Source of the DNA: Streptacidiphilus neutrinimicus
GTDB lineage: Bacteria; Actinomycetota; Actinomycetes; Streptomycetales; Streptomycetaceae
Reading direction: 5' to 3'
Assembly: GCF_000787815.1 (NCBI RefSeq)
Contig: NZ_BBPO01000029.1
Span: forward strand, 1 to 40,599
Length of the DNA stretch: 40,599 bases
The notes beneath the pieces were generated by a model, which saw only the letters and a list, made by a program, of their open reading frames with translations, was not told the DNA's origin and made no database searches. This document shows positions 15,071 to 23,161 of the stretch, piece by piece; the stretch's first letter is position 1; every line of letters starts with the position of its first letter. The translations under genes were made by a program, and so were the position numbers.

Positions 15071-15831
15071 GACTGGACTCCTCCTCCGTCGACGGTGATC
15101 CCCTGACCGTTCAGGGCCTCGTTCTCCAGCAGCAGCCGCACCACGGCCGCCACCTCCTGCGGGCGGATCAGCCGCCCGATCGGCTGCATCCGTGCCAGCG
15201 CCTCGCGCGCCCGCTCCTCGCTGCGACCGGTCCGCGCGGCGATCGCGGCGACCGTCGCGTCGGTCATCGGGGTGTCCACGTACCCGGGGCACACGGCGTT
15301 CACCGTCACCCCGCTGCCGGCCAGCTCGGCGGCGGCCGAGCGGACCAGGCCGAGGACGCCGTGCTTGGCTGCGGTGTACGCGGCGACGTAGGGCGCGCCC
15401 GTCTTCGCCGCGACCGAGGCGACCACGACGATCCGCCCCCATCCGGCCGCCCGCATCGGCGGGAGGGCACGCCGCAGGCAGCGGAACGGCGCGGTGAGGT
15501 TCAGCGCCAGCTGCTGGTCCCACAGCTCGTCGCTCGTCTCCGTCAGCTTCGCGGAGGCGCCCGCCCCGGCGGCGGCGACCAGCACCTCGGCCGGACCCCA
15601 TGCGGCCTCGACGCGCCCGAACAGCTCCTCCGCCGCGCCGGGGGCGGTCAGGTCGACGGGGACGGTCAGCGCCTCCCCCGGCAGGCTCTTCGCGGTGCGC
15701 TCCAGCTCCTGCGCGTCGCGGGCGGCGAGCGCGACCCGGTGCCCGGCCGCGGACAGGTCGGCGGCGACGGCCGCGCCGATCCCCCGGCTGCCGCCGGTCA
15801 CCACGCACACGCGGCCCACCTCGCGGCTCAT
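15067..15831 (-). CDS. short-chain dehydrogenase/reductase (probable 3-hydroxyacyl-CoA dehydrogenase type)
   Basis: 254 residues, classical SDR length. The cofactor motif 'VVTGGSRGIGAAVA' is at about 10-23. Catalytic residues are Ser in 'VVVASVAAKTG', and Tyr and Lys in 'YTAAKHG'; 'NLTAPF' supplies the structural Asn. The C-terminal 'GQGITVDGGG' is also standard. It overlaps acyl-CoA dehydrogenase upstream (4 nt, ATGA) and the Rid gene downstream (4 nt), so the three are co-translated. In the island it would oxidise a ring-derived hydroxyacyl-CoA; the exact substrate is inference. Confidence 0.92.
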   Translation of the reverse strand: MSREVGRVCVVTGGSRGIGAAVAADLSAAGHRVALAARDAQELERTAKSLPGEALTVPVDLTAPGAAEELFGRVEAAWGPAEVLVAAAGAGASAKLTETSDELWDQQLALNLTAPFRCLRRALPPMRAAGWGRIVVVASVAAKTGAPYVAAYTAAKHGVLGLVRSAAAELAGSGVTVNAVCPGYVDTPMTDATVAAIAARTGRSEERAREALARMQPIGRLIRPQEVAAVVRLLLENEALNGQGITVDGGGVQS

Positions 15832-17015
15832 CGGTACAGCTCCCGGGCGATGATGCTCAGCTGCACCTCGGACGCGCCCTCGTAGACGCGCGGCGCCCGC
15901 ACCTCCCGGTAGAGCCGCTCCAGCAGGTGCCCGCGCTGGAGCGCCCGCGCGCCGTGGAGCTGGACGGCGGAGTCGACGACGTACTGGGCCGCCTCCGTGG
16001 CGAAGAGCTTGGCCATGGCCGCGCGGCCGGTCGGCCCGTGCAGGCCCGCCTCGCCCGTCCCCCCGTTCGCGTCGTACGCGGCGGCCGCGGCGTAGACGAG
16101 CAGGCGGGCGGCCTCGGTGCGGGTGGCCATCTCGGCCAGGCGGTGGCCGACCGACTGCAGCTCGCGCAGTGGTCCGCCGAAGGCCTCACGGGCGGCGGCG
16201 TGCGCGACGGCCGCGTCGAGCGCGGCCTGGGCCATCCCGACGGCGAAGGCGCCGACGCTCGGCCGGAACAGGTCCAGGGTGCGCATGGCCACCCGGAACC
16301 CGCCGCCGACCTCGCCGAGCACGTCCTCCCGGCCGACGGGGACGCCGTCGAAGCGCAGCCGCCCGATCGGGTGCGGGGAGATCATGTCGAGCGGCTCGCC
16401 GGTCAGGCCCGGCCGGTCGGCCGGGACCAGGAAGGCCGTCACCCCGCGCGCGCCCGCCTCGGGGCCGGTCCGGGCGAAGACGGTGTAGAGATCGGCCTCG
16501 GGGGCGTTGGAGATCCAGCACTTCTCCCCGTCGAGCCGCCAGCCGCGCGCGGCTCCGGCGGCCCCGCCCGTCCCGAGGTCCGGTGTGGCCTCTAGCGCCA
16601 GTGCCGCCGCGTCCGAGCCCGCGCCGGGCTCGGAGAGCGCGAAGGCCGCGACGGCCCGCCCGGAGGCGACCTCGGGCAGCCAGCGCGCCAGCTGCGCCTC
16701 GCTGCCGCTCTGCACCACGGGGTAGAAGCCGAGCCCCTGGAGCGCGAGCGCCGTCTCCGCCTCCGTGCTGACCTGGGCCAGCGACTCGCGCAGCAGGCAC
16801 AGGTCGAGCGCGGCGGCCGAGCGGCCGGCGCCGGGGAAGAGCCGCGCGAGCAGCCCGAGCCGGCCCATCTCCTCCAGCAGCGGCCGGTTCACCCGCTCCC
16901 CGAGGGCTGGGTCGTCCTTGTGGGCGAGCGGCAGCAGCCGCTCAGCCGCCTGCTCGCGGACCTGGGCGCAGAACCGTCGCTGCTCCTCGTCCAGCGCGAA
17001 CGCCGTCGTCGCCAT
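15828..17015 (-). CDS. acyl-CoA dehydrogenase
   Basis: 395 residues from ATG 17015, supported by GGAGGGAG about 7 nt upstream. FAD-dependent alpha,beta-dehydrogenation of an acyl-CoA. Motifs are 'AFALSEPGAGSDA' (about 124-136), 'EKCWISNAPEADLYTVFART' (about 165-184) and the C-terminal 'VYEGASEVQLSIIARELY', where the Glu of YEG is the usual catalytic base. It is first in the minus-strand operon with SDR and Rid, divergent from the aryl-CoA ligase across an operator-bearing region. It may act late in the pathway, on the linear acyl-CoA released after ring opening. Confidence 0.93.
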   Translation of the reverse strand: MATTAFALDEEQRRFCAQVREQAAERLLPLAHKDDPALGERVNRPLLEEMGRLGLLARLFPGAGRSAAALDLCLLRESLAQVSTEAETALALQGLGFYPVVQSGSEAQLARWLPEVASGRAVAAFALSEPGAGSDAAALALEATPDLGTGGAAGAARGWRLDGEKCWISNAPEADLYTVFARTGPEAGARGVTAFLVPADRPGLTGEPLDMISPHPIGRLRFDGVPVGREDVLGEVGGGFRVAMRTLDLFRPSVGAFAVGMAQAALDAAVAHAAAREAFGGPLRELQSVGHRLAEMATRTEAARLLVYAAAAAYDANGGTGEAGLHGPTGRAAMAKLFATEAAQYVVDSAVQLHGARALQRGHLLERLYREVRAPRVYEGASEVQLSIIARELYR

Positions 17016-17078
17016 CGCGCGCTCCCTCCTCACGCTTCCCTCTCCCGCGTCCCCGTGTCCGGGCTGCTCCCCCATTCA

Positions 17079-17114
17079 TATCGCGGATGGTTGACTGTCG
17101 TCACCAACGCGCTA
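17079..17114. promoter_or_regulatory. island operator A in the ligase/acyl-CoA dehydrogenase divergent promoter
   Basis: CTGTCGTCACCAACGCGCTA (17095-17114) matches operator B in 16 of 20 positions and operator C in 16 of 20. It also forms the right arm of an inverted repeat, TATCGCG (17079-17085) with CGCGCTA (17108-17114), one mismatch. Proposed binding site for the PaaX-family regulator of the island. Confidence 0.65.
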
Positions 17115-17168
17115 GCCTGCTTTACGGATCCACCGGTCCCTGCCCAGGTCGAGGGGGTACCACCCGCC

Positions 17169-18785
17169 ATGCACCTGCTCCCCTCCGCCCACGTCGACAG
17201 CTTCGCGCGCGACCATCTGCCGCCCGCGCCGACGTGGCCGGAACTCCGCTTCGACCTGCCCGAGCTGCACTATCCGGACCGGCTCAACTGCGGCGCGGAA
17301 CTCCTCGACGCGACGATCGCCCGCCTCGGCGCGGACCGCCCGTGCCTGCGTCTGGAGGACGGCTCGGTCTGGTCCTACGCCCGGCTGCGCGCCCAGACCG
17401 ACCGGATAGCCCGGGTGCTCGTCGAGGACCTCGGCGTCCTCCCCGGCAACCGGGTGCTGCTGCGCGGCGCCACCACGCCGTGGCTGGTCGCCTGCTGGCT
17501 GGCGGTCATGAAGGCGGGCGCGGTGGCCGTCACCGTGCTGGCCGCGCAGCGGCGCACCGAGCTGGCCACCATGATCGGGATCGCCCGGGTCGGCCACGCC
17601 CTCTGCGACGCCCGGGCGTTGGAGGAGCTCCAGGCCGTCGACGCACCCGGCCTGCGTGTCGTCCCCTACGGCGGCGACAGCGACGACGACCTGCTCACCC
17701 TCGCGGCCGCCAGGTCCGACGCGCCCTTCCCGGCCGTCGACACCTCCGCCGACGACGTCGCCCTGATCGCCTTCACCTCCGGCACCACCGGACGGCCCAA
17801 GGGCTGCATGCACTTCCACCGCGACGTGCTGGCCATCGCCGACACCTTCTCCGCCCACGTGCTGCGGCCCACCCCCGACGACGTCTTCACCGGCACCCCG
17901 CCGCTGGGCTTCACCTTCGGGCTCGGCGGGCTGGTGGTCTTCCCGCTGCGCGTCGGCGCCTCCGCGCTGCTGCTGGAGCAGCCCTCGCCCGCCTCGCTCC
18001 CCGCCGCGATCGAGCGCCACCGCGTCAGCGTGCTGTTCACCGCGCCGACGGCGTACCGGGTGCTGCTGGACCAGGCCGGCGAGGCGGACCTCTCCTCGCT
18101 GCGCCGCTGCGTCTCCGCCGGGGAGAACCTGCCCGCCGCCACCTGGGAGGCCTTCCACGCCCGCACCGGCCTGCCGCTGATCAACGGCATCGGCTCGACG
18201 GAGCTGCTGCACATCTTCGTCTCCGCCGCCGACGCGGACGCCCGCCCCGGCGTCACCGGCTTCCCCGTCCCCGGCTTCCGGGCGCGCGTCATAGACCCTG
18301 CCACCGGCGAGGACGTCCCCGACGGCACGCCCGGCCTGCTCGCCGTCCAGGGCCCGACCGGCTGTCGCTACCTGGACGACCCGCGCCAGGGCGACTACGT
18401 CCGGGGCGGCTGGAACCTCACCGGCGACACCTATGTCCGCGATCCCGACGGACGCTTCCGCTACCAGGCCCGCGCCGACGACATGATCATCTCCGCCGGC
18501 TACAACATCGCCGGCCCCGAGGTCGAGGAGGCCCTGCTGCGCCATCCCGAGGTCCGCGAGGCCGCGGTCATCGGCGTCCCGGACGCGACCCGGGGCCAGG
18601 TGGTGAAGGCGTTCGTGGTGCTGTCCGAGGGCGTCCCCGCGGACGAGGGGACGGCGAAGGCGTTGCAGGACTTCGTGAAATCGACCATCAGCGCCTACAA
18701 GTACCCCCGGCAGGTGGAGTTCCGCGAGTCGCTGCCGCGCACGCCCACCGGCAAGCTGCAGCGGTTCCGGCTGCGCCACGAGTAG
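17169..18785 (+). CDS. aryl-CoA ligase, probable 2-aminobenzoate-CoA (benzoate-CoA type) ligase
   Basis: 538 residues from ATG 17169, with GAGGGGG about 11 nt upstream. ANL superfamily: P-loop 'IAFTSGTTGRPKGCMHFHRDVL' (about 200-221), 'NGIGSTELLHIFVSA' (A5-type), 'DDMIISAGYNIAGPEVEEALL' (A8) and the C-terminal Lys in 'PTGKLQRFRL' (A10). The 'GCMHFHRDVLAIADTFS' segment and overall length fit the benzoate/2-aminobenzoate-CoA ligase group. It would activate the aromatic acid to its CoA thioester with ATP. It is followed after 23 bp by paaX and is divergent from the dehydrogenase operon. Exact acid specificity (anthranilate, salicylate, benzoate) cannot be read from sequence alone. Confidence 0.85.
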   Translation: MHLLPSAHVDSFARDHLPPAPTWPELRFDLPELHYPDRLNCGAELLDATIARLGADRPCLRLEDGSVWSYARLRAQTDRIARVLVEDLGVLPGNRVLLRGATTPWLVACWLAVMKAGAVAVTVLAAQRRTELATMIGIARVGHALCDARALEELQAVDAPGLRVVPYGGDSDDDLLTLAAARSDAPFPAVDTSADDVALIAFTSGTTGRPKGCMHFHRDVLAIADTFSAHVLRPTPDDVFTGTPPLGFTFGLGGLVVFPLRVGASALLLEQPSPASLPAAIERHRVSVLFTAPTAYRVLLDQAGEADLSSLRRCVSAGENLPAATWEAFHARTGLPLINGIGSTELLHIFVSAADADARPGVTGFPVPGFRARVIDPATGEDVPDGTPGLLAVQGPTGCRYLDDPRQGDYVRGGWNLTGDTYVRDPDGRFRYQARADDMIISAGYNIAGPEVEEALLRHPEVREAAVIGVPDATRGQVVKAFVVLSEGVPADEGTAKALQDFVKSTISAYKYPRQVEFRESLPRTPTGKLQRFRLRHE

Positions 18786-18808
18786 GCGGCGATCTTTAGA
18801 GTGACCGT

Positions 18809-19657
18809 ATGACCACCGAGGCCCTCGAAGAAGACCAGTCCGCGCGCGAGCACACCCCGGGCTCGCTGCTCGTCACCTTCTTCGGCGCGCACGGTCGCGA
18901 TCTCGGCGGCTGGATCGCCGTCGGCGACCTGATCCGCCTGCTCGCGGCGGTCGGCGTGGACGCCCAGCCGGTACGGTCGGCCGTCTCCCGGCTGAAGCGG
19001 CGCGGCTTCCTGGTCCCCGAGGCGTTGGGCGGCGTCGCCGGCTACACGCTCTCCGAGCCGGCCCGCGAGCTCCTCGCGGACGGCGACCGCCGCATCTACG
19101 CCCACCGCGCACCCCGCCTCGCCGACGGCTGGGTGCTCGCCCTGTTCTCCGTACCGGAGAGCGAGCGCCACAAGCGCCACGTGCTGCGCAGCAGGCTCGC
19201 CCGCCTGGGCTTCGGCACGGCCGCGCCCGGCGTGTGGATCGCCCCCGCGCACCTCTACGAGGAGACGCGGCACGTCCTCACCCGTCTCGAACTCGCCGCG
19301 TACACCGACCTCTTCCGCGCCGAGCACCTGGCCTTCGACGCGACGGCGGAGTCCGTCCGGCGCTGGTGGGACCTCCCCGCGCTGGCCCGCTGCCACGAGG
19401 AGTTCCTCGAGGTCCACGAGCCCGTCCTGACCCGGTGGAACCGCGCGCGAGGCACGGTCTCCCTGCCGGACGCCTTCGCCGACCACCTCCGCGCGGTCGA
19501 CAGCTGGCGCCGCCTCCCCTACCTCGACCCCGGCCTGCCCCCTGAGCTCCTCCCTGCCTCCTGGCCCGGCGGCCGCGCGGCGCGCGTCTTCCAGGAGCTG
19601 GACGCCCGCCTGGGCGCTGCCGCGCGGGACTTCGTCAAGCACACGGTGCAGGGTTAG
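18809..19657 (+). CDS. PaaX family transcriptional regulator
   Basis: 282 residues. The N-terminal PaaX winged helix 'GSLLVTFFGAHGRDLGGWIAVGDLIRLLAAVGVDAQPVRSAVSRLKRRGFL' (about 18-68) is followed by the PaaX central and C-terminal domains ('LFSVPESERHKRHVLRSRLARLGFGTAAPGVWIAP', about 112-146; 'DSWRRLPYLDPGLPPELLPASWPG', about 231-254). PaaX repressors are released by aryl-CoA esters such as phenylacetyl-CoA, so an aryl-CoA made by the upstream ligase is a natural effector here. It is co-directional with the ligase, 23 bp apart, hence likely autoregulated through operator A. Confidence 0.93.
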   Translation: MTTEALEEDQSAREHTPGSLLVTFFGAHGRDLGGWIAVGDLIRLLAAVGVDAQPVRSAVSRLKRRGFLVPEALGGVAGYTLSEPARELLADGDRRIYAHRAPRLADGWVLALFSVPESERHKRHVLRSRLARLGFGTAAPGVWIAPAHLYEETRHVLTRLELAAYTDLFRAEHLAFDATAESVRRWWDLPALARCHEEFLEVHEPVLTRWNRARGTVSLPDAFADHLRAVDSWRRLPYLDPGLPPELLPASWPGGRAARVFQELDARLGAAARDFVKHTVQG

Positions 19658-19669
19658 TTGCAGCACGCT

Positions 19670-19820
19670 GGGGGCGCGGGGAACTGCGTGAGAAGCCCGC
19701 CCGAGGCGGAGGACCCTGCTCACACGGGATCTGACCGCCCTGGGTGGCTTGTCGCGCCCAGGCTGAGGGCACCTCCCGGCCGAAGCTGGGGGAGGAGCCC
19801 CACATCGGCAGCGCCTCGCG
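19670..19820. repeat. degenerate dispersed streptomycete repeats in a convergent gap
   Basis: GGGGGCGCGGGGAACTGCG (from 19670) is the same sequence as the arm of the element at 23354-23456. GTGGCTTGTCGCGC (about 19743-19756) is the reverse complement of that element's inner segment. A different familiar streptomycete motif, CACCTCCCGGCCGAAGCTGG, follows at about 19770-19789. The 187 bp between paaX and the monooxygenase therefore holds decayed repeat pieces and no gene that I can support. Confidence 0.6.
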
Positions 19821-19844
19821 CCCCTGGATGGTGCAACCGGGGCC

Positions 19845-22097
19845 CTATTGCCTCCGACCGGTCTGCGGGCGCCTGCTGCCCGCCCGGTACTGGATCGGCC
19901 ACTCCGCTCCCGGCCCCGACCAGGACTGCTCCGCTGCCGCGTGGAGCGTCCAGGCCGGGTCGTAGAGGTGGGGGCGGCCGAGGGCGACGAGGTCCGCGCG
20001 GCCCGCCAGGAGGAGGGAGTTGACGTCGTCCCAGGACGAGACCGCGCCGACCGCGATGACCGGGACGCGCACGCGGTTGCGGATCGCGTCCGCGTAGGGC
20101 GTCTGGTAGGAGCGGCCGAAGGCGGGCTGCTCAAAGGCGACCACCTGGCCCGTGGAGACGTCGATCGCGTCCGCGCCGTGCGCGGCGAACGCCGCGGCGA
20201 TGACGACGGCCTCCTCCGTGTCGTTGCCGCCCTCCGCCCAGTCCGTGGCGGAGACGCGGACCGTCATCGGGCGGTCCGCCGGCCACACCTTCCGGACCGC
20301 GTCGAAGACCTCCAGCGGCCAGCGCAGCCGCGCCTCCAGCGGCCCGCCGTACTCGTCCTCGCGACGGTTCGTCAGCGGGGAGAGGAAGGAGGAGAGCAGG
20401 TAGCCGTGGGCGCAGTGCAGCTCCAGCAGGTCGAAGCCGGCCTCCGCGCCGCGCCGGGCCGACTCCGCGAACTGCCGCTTCAGTGCCGCCAGCTGCTCGT
20501 GCGTCAGCTCGGCCGGAACCTGGCCCGCGCCCGGGCGGTACGCCAGCGGGGAGGGGCCCACCAGCGGCCAGGCCTGCTCGGGCGCGAGCGGCTCGTCCAT
20601 GCCCTCCCACATCAGCTTCGTCGCTCCCTTGCGGCCGGAGTGGCCGAGCTGGAGGCCGATCGCCGCGCCGCTGCGCTCGTGGACGAAGTCGGTGATCCGC
20701 GCCCACGCGGCCTGCTGCTCGTCACTCCACAGCCCGGTGCAGCCCAGCGTGATGCGGCCCTCGGGCGCGACGCAGACCATCTCCGTCATCACCAGCCCCG
20801 CGCCGCCGAGCGCGCGTGAGCCGAGGTGCACCAGGTGGAAGTCGTTCGGCAGGCCGTCCTGCGCGGAGTACATGTCCATCGGGGAGACGACGACGCGGTT
20901 GCGCAGCGTCAGTCCGCGCAGGCGGAAGGGGGTGAACATCGGCGGCGTGCCCGCCTCCGCGACCGCCTCGTTGAAGCGCGCCTCGGCGTCCGCGACATAG
21001 CCCGGGTCGCGCAGCCGCAGGTTGTCGTGGGTGATCCGGCGACTGCGGGTGAGCAGGTTGAAGGCGAGCTGCCAGCCGGGTTGGTCGAGGTACTGCTCCA
21101 GGTTCTCGAACCACTCCAGGCTCGCCTGGGCCGCGCGCTGGGTCGAGGCGACGACGGGCCGGCGCTCCTCCTCGTACGCGGCGAGCGCCTCCGGGACCGA
21201 GGCCGACCCGCGCAGCGCGCCGGCCAGGGCCACCGCGTCCTCCATCGCGAGCTTGGTGCCGGAGCCGATGGAGAAGTGCGCGGTGTGGGCGGCGTCGCCG
21301 AGCAGCACCGTGTTGCCGTCGGACCAGGTGGCGTTGCGGACGGTGGTGAACGCGATCCAGCGCGAGTCGTTGCCGCGCAGCGCGTGCCCGCGCAGGGCGT
21401 CGGCGAAGAGCTTCTCGCAGGCGGCGACGGACTCGTGCTCGTCCAGCCGGTCGAGCCCGGCACGACGCCAGACGTCCTCGCGCATCTCCACGATCACGGT
21501 GCTGCCCGCGTCCGAGTACGGGTAGCCGTGCAGCTGCATCACACCGTGCTCGGTGCGCAGCACGTGGAACTGGAAGGCGTCGAAGACCAGGTCGGTGCCG
21601 AGCCAGATGTAGCGGCAGTGCCGCTCGTCCAGCTGCGGGCGGTAGACCTCGGCCGCGGCGGCGCGGGTGCGCGAGCGGACGCCGTCGGCGGCGACCACGA
21701 GGTCGTGCGTGCGGGCCAGCTCGGCTGCGGGAGGGGCCTCCTCCTGGAACCGGAGCCGGACGCCGACGGCGCGGCAGCGCTCCTGGAGCAGCCCGAGCAG
21801 GCGCTGCCTGCTGGTCGCCGCGAAGCCGTGCCCGCCGGAGGTGAACACCTGGCCGCTGGGCAGGTGCACATCGATGTCGTCCCAGCGGGCGAAGCCCGCC
21901 GCGAGCTCGCCGTACAGCTCCGGATCGGCGTCCTCGATCCCGCCGAGCGTCTCGTCGGAGAGCACGACGCCGAAGCCGAAGGTGTCCCCGGGCGCGTTGC
22001 GCTCCCAGACGGTGACCTCGTGATCCGGCTGTTGCCGCTTGACCAGCGCGGCGAAGTACAACCCGCCCGGCCCGCCGCCGATGACCGCGATCCGCAC
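19845..22097 (-). CDS. two-domain FAD monooxygenase / old-yellow-enzyme reductase (2-aminobenzoyl-CoA monooxygenase/reductase or salicylyl-CoA 5-hydroxylase type)
   Basis: 750 residues. Residues 1-385 are a class A FAD monooxygenase: GxGxxG at 7-12, the DG motif 'VAADGVRSRTR' (about 136-145) and the GD motif 'LLGDAAHTAHFSIGSGTKLAMEDA' (266-289). Residues 387-735 are an FMN old yellow enzyme domain: 'MFTPFRLRGLTLRNRVVVSP', 'GLQLGHSGRKG' (481-491) and the active-site 'HCAHGYLLSSFLSPLTNRRED' region (561-581). This fusion is the architecture of Azoarcus evansii 2-aminobenzoyl-CoA monooxygenase/reductase, which hydroxylates and partly reduces the ring in one protein. GTG 22097 has GGAGGGAGG about 7 nt upstream. 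It has its own promoter with operator B. Confidence 0.88.
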   Translation of the reverse strand: MRIAVIGGGPGGLYFAALVKRQQPDHEVTVWERNAPGDTFGFGVVLSDETLGGIEDADPELYGELAAGFARWDDIDVHLPSGQVFTSGGHGFAATSRQRLLGLLQERCRAVGVRLRFQEEAPPAAELARTHDLVVAADGVRSRTRAAAAEVYRPQLDERHCRYIWLGTDLVFDAFQFHVLRTEHGVMQLHGYPYSDAGSTVIVEMREDVWRRAGLDRLDEHESVAACEKLFADALRGHALRGNDSRWIAFTTVRNATWSDGNTVLLGDAAHTAHFSIGSGTKLAMEDAVALAGALRGSASVPEALAAYEEERRPVVASTQRAAQASLEWFENLEQYLDQPGWQLAFNLLTRSRRITHDNLRLRDPGYVADAEARFNEAVAEAGTPPMFTPFRLRGLTLRNRVVVSPMDMYSAQDGLPNDFHLVHLGSRALGGAGLVMTEMVCVAPEGRITLGCTGLWSDEQQAAWARITDFVHERSGAAIGLQLGHSGRKGATKLMWEGMDEPLAPEQAWPLVGPSPLAYRPGAGQVPAELTHEQLAALKRQFAESARRGAEAGFDLLELHCAHGYLLSSFLSPLTNRREDEYGGPLEARLRWPLEVFDAVRKVWPADRPMTVRVSATDWAEGGNDTEEAVVIAAAFAAHGADAIDVSTGQVVAFEQPAFGRSYQTPYADAIRNRVRVPVIAVGAVSSWDDVNSLLLAGRADLVALGRPHLYDPAWTLHAAAEQSWSGPGAEWPIQYRAGSRRPQTGRRQ

Positions 22098-22126
22098 GAC
22101 CGCCTCCCTCCTCGACCGACCCGCTG

Positions 22127-22160
22127 TAGCGCTTCCGTGCCCATCGTAACCAAGGCGCTA
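22127..22160. promoter_or_regulatory. island operator B upstream of the monooxygenase/reductase
   Basis: CCATCGTAACCAAGGCGCTA (22141-22160) shares 16 of 20 bases with operator A. Together with TAGCGC (22127-22132) it forms an inverted repeat with GCGCTA (22155-22160), an arrangement like that at operator A. It lies 30-63 bp upstream of the monooxygenase start. Confidence 0.65.
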
Positions 22161-22201
22161 TGCCATGTCACCGGCCTCCCGCCGCCCGGTCACCGGCCCG
22201 G

Positions 22202-23032
22202 TCACCGGCCCTGCCACTTCGGCGGGCGCTTTCCGGTGAAGGCGGCGTGGAACTCGGCGTAGTCGGCGCTCTTCATCAGCAGCGCCTGCGTCATCGCCTC
22301 CAGCTCGACGGAGGCCGCCAGGCTCATGTCCAGCTCCTGCGTCAGCAGGGCCTTGGTCTGCGCGAGCGCGAAGGCCGGCCCCTCCGCGAGCCGCTGTGCG
22401 AGCGCGCCGGCCTTCGCGTCCAGCTCCTCGTCCTCGACCAACTCGCTGACCAGCCCGTACCGGTCGGCGGTGACGGCGTCGACGGTGTCGCCCAGCATCA
22501 GCAGCTTGGTGGCGTGCCCGAGCCCGACCAGACGCGGCAGCAGGTACGCGGCGCCCATGTCCGCCCCCGCCAGCCCGACCTTGGTGAACAGGAACGCGAA
22601 GCGCGCGGACCGGGCCACCACCCGGAAGTCCGCGGCCAGCGCGAGCACGGACCCCGCCCCGGCGGCGATGCCGTGGATCGCCGCGACGATCGGGATCGGG
22701 CACTCCCGCATCGCCCGGACGACCTGCCCCGTCATCCGCGTGAAGTCGAGCAGCTGGTCCGGCCGCATCTCCAGGGTCGCGCCGATGATCTCGTTGACGT
22801 CCCCGCCGGAGCAGAAGCCGCGACCCTCGCCGCGGAGCAGCACCGCGCGGGTGTCCCCGCGCTGCGGCAGCTCCGCGAGGAGATCGCGCAGGTCGGCATA
22901 GGACTCGAAGGTGAGGGCGTTCAGCTTGTCCGGCCGGTCGAGGGTGACCGTCAGCACGCCCGCGTCGTCGCGGGTCAGCCGGAAGTGCCGCCACTCCTCG
23001 GTGAACGGCACGGATCCACGGAACGGACTCAT
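22202..23032 (-). CDS. crotonase (enoyl-CoA hydratase) family protein lacking both hydratase Glu residues
   Basis: 276 residues. ATG 23032 with GGGGAGG 8 nt upstream. Crotonase fold and oxyanion-hole segments are intact: 'LRGEGRGFCSGGDVNE' (66-81) and 'IHGIAAGAGSVLALAADF' (119-136). Aligned with rat enoyl-CoA hydratase, the catalytic Glu144 and Glu164 positions are Phe149 and Lys176. Instead there is Asp158 in 'FTKVGLAGADMGAAYLLPRLVG', with the 'KVG' segment reminiscent of MenB/BadI-type enzymes. It is therefore unlikely to be a plain hydratase; ring-opening hydrolysis of an oxo-cyclohexane carboxyl-CoA is a possible role (inference). It has its own promoter with operator C. Confidence 0.88.
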   Translation of the reverse strand: MSPFRGSVPFTEEWRHFRLTRDDAGVLTVTLDRPDKLNALTFESYADLRDLLAELPQRGDTRAVLLRGEGRGFCSGGDVNEIIGATLEMRPDQLLDFTRMTGQVVRAMRECPIPIVAAIHGIAAGAGSVLALAADFRVVARSARFAFLFTKVGLAGADMGAAYLLPRLVGLGHATKLLMLGDTVDAVTADRYGLVSELVEDEELDAKAGALAQRLAEGPAFALAQTKALLTQELDMSLAASVELEAMTQALLMKSADYAEFHAAFTGKRPPKWQGR

Positions 23033-23056
23033 CGCGGCGACCTCCCCTTTTCCCTA

Positions 23057-23076
23057 CTGGCGTCACGAACACGATA
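23057..23076. promoter_or_regulatory. island operator C upstream of the crotonase
   Basis: CTGGCGTCACGAACACGATA shares 16 of 20 bases with operator A and 12 with operator B. It lies 25-44 bp upstream of the crotonase start codon. No second inverted arm is seen. Invariant positions over the three sites are CNNNCGTNACNAANNCGNTA. Confidence 0.6.
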
Positions 23077-23161
23077 TGCGCATCCACCGACACCTGGGAA
23101 CGGCCGCAGCGAGGGGTGTCGTGCATACTGCAGGGTGAAGTCGGACACGAAGGAGCTGGGC

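Noticed and set aside
19658-20023. Short open frames in the paaX/monooxygenase gap
   Set aside because: The sequence is made of known-looking dispersed repeats; the frames show no ribosome site and no protein-like composition.
14672-23032. Phenylacetate (paa) degradation cluster
   Set aside because: Only the PaaX regulator suggests it; there is no paaABCDE epoxidase or paaZ, and the fused FAD/OYE enzyme points to aminobenzoyl- or salicylyl-CoA chemistry.
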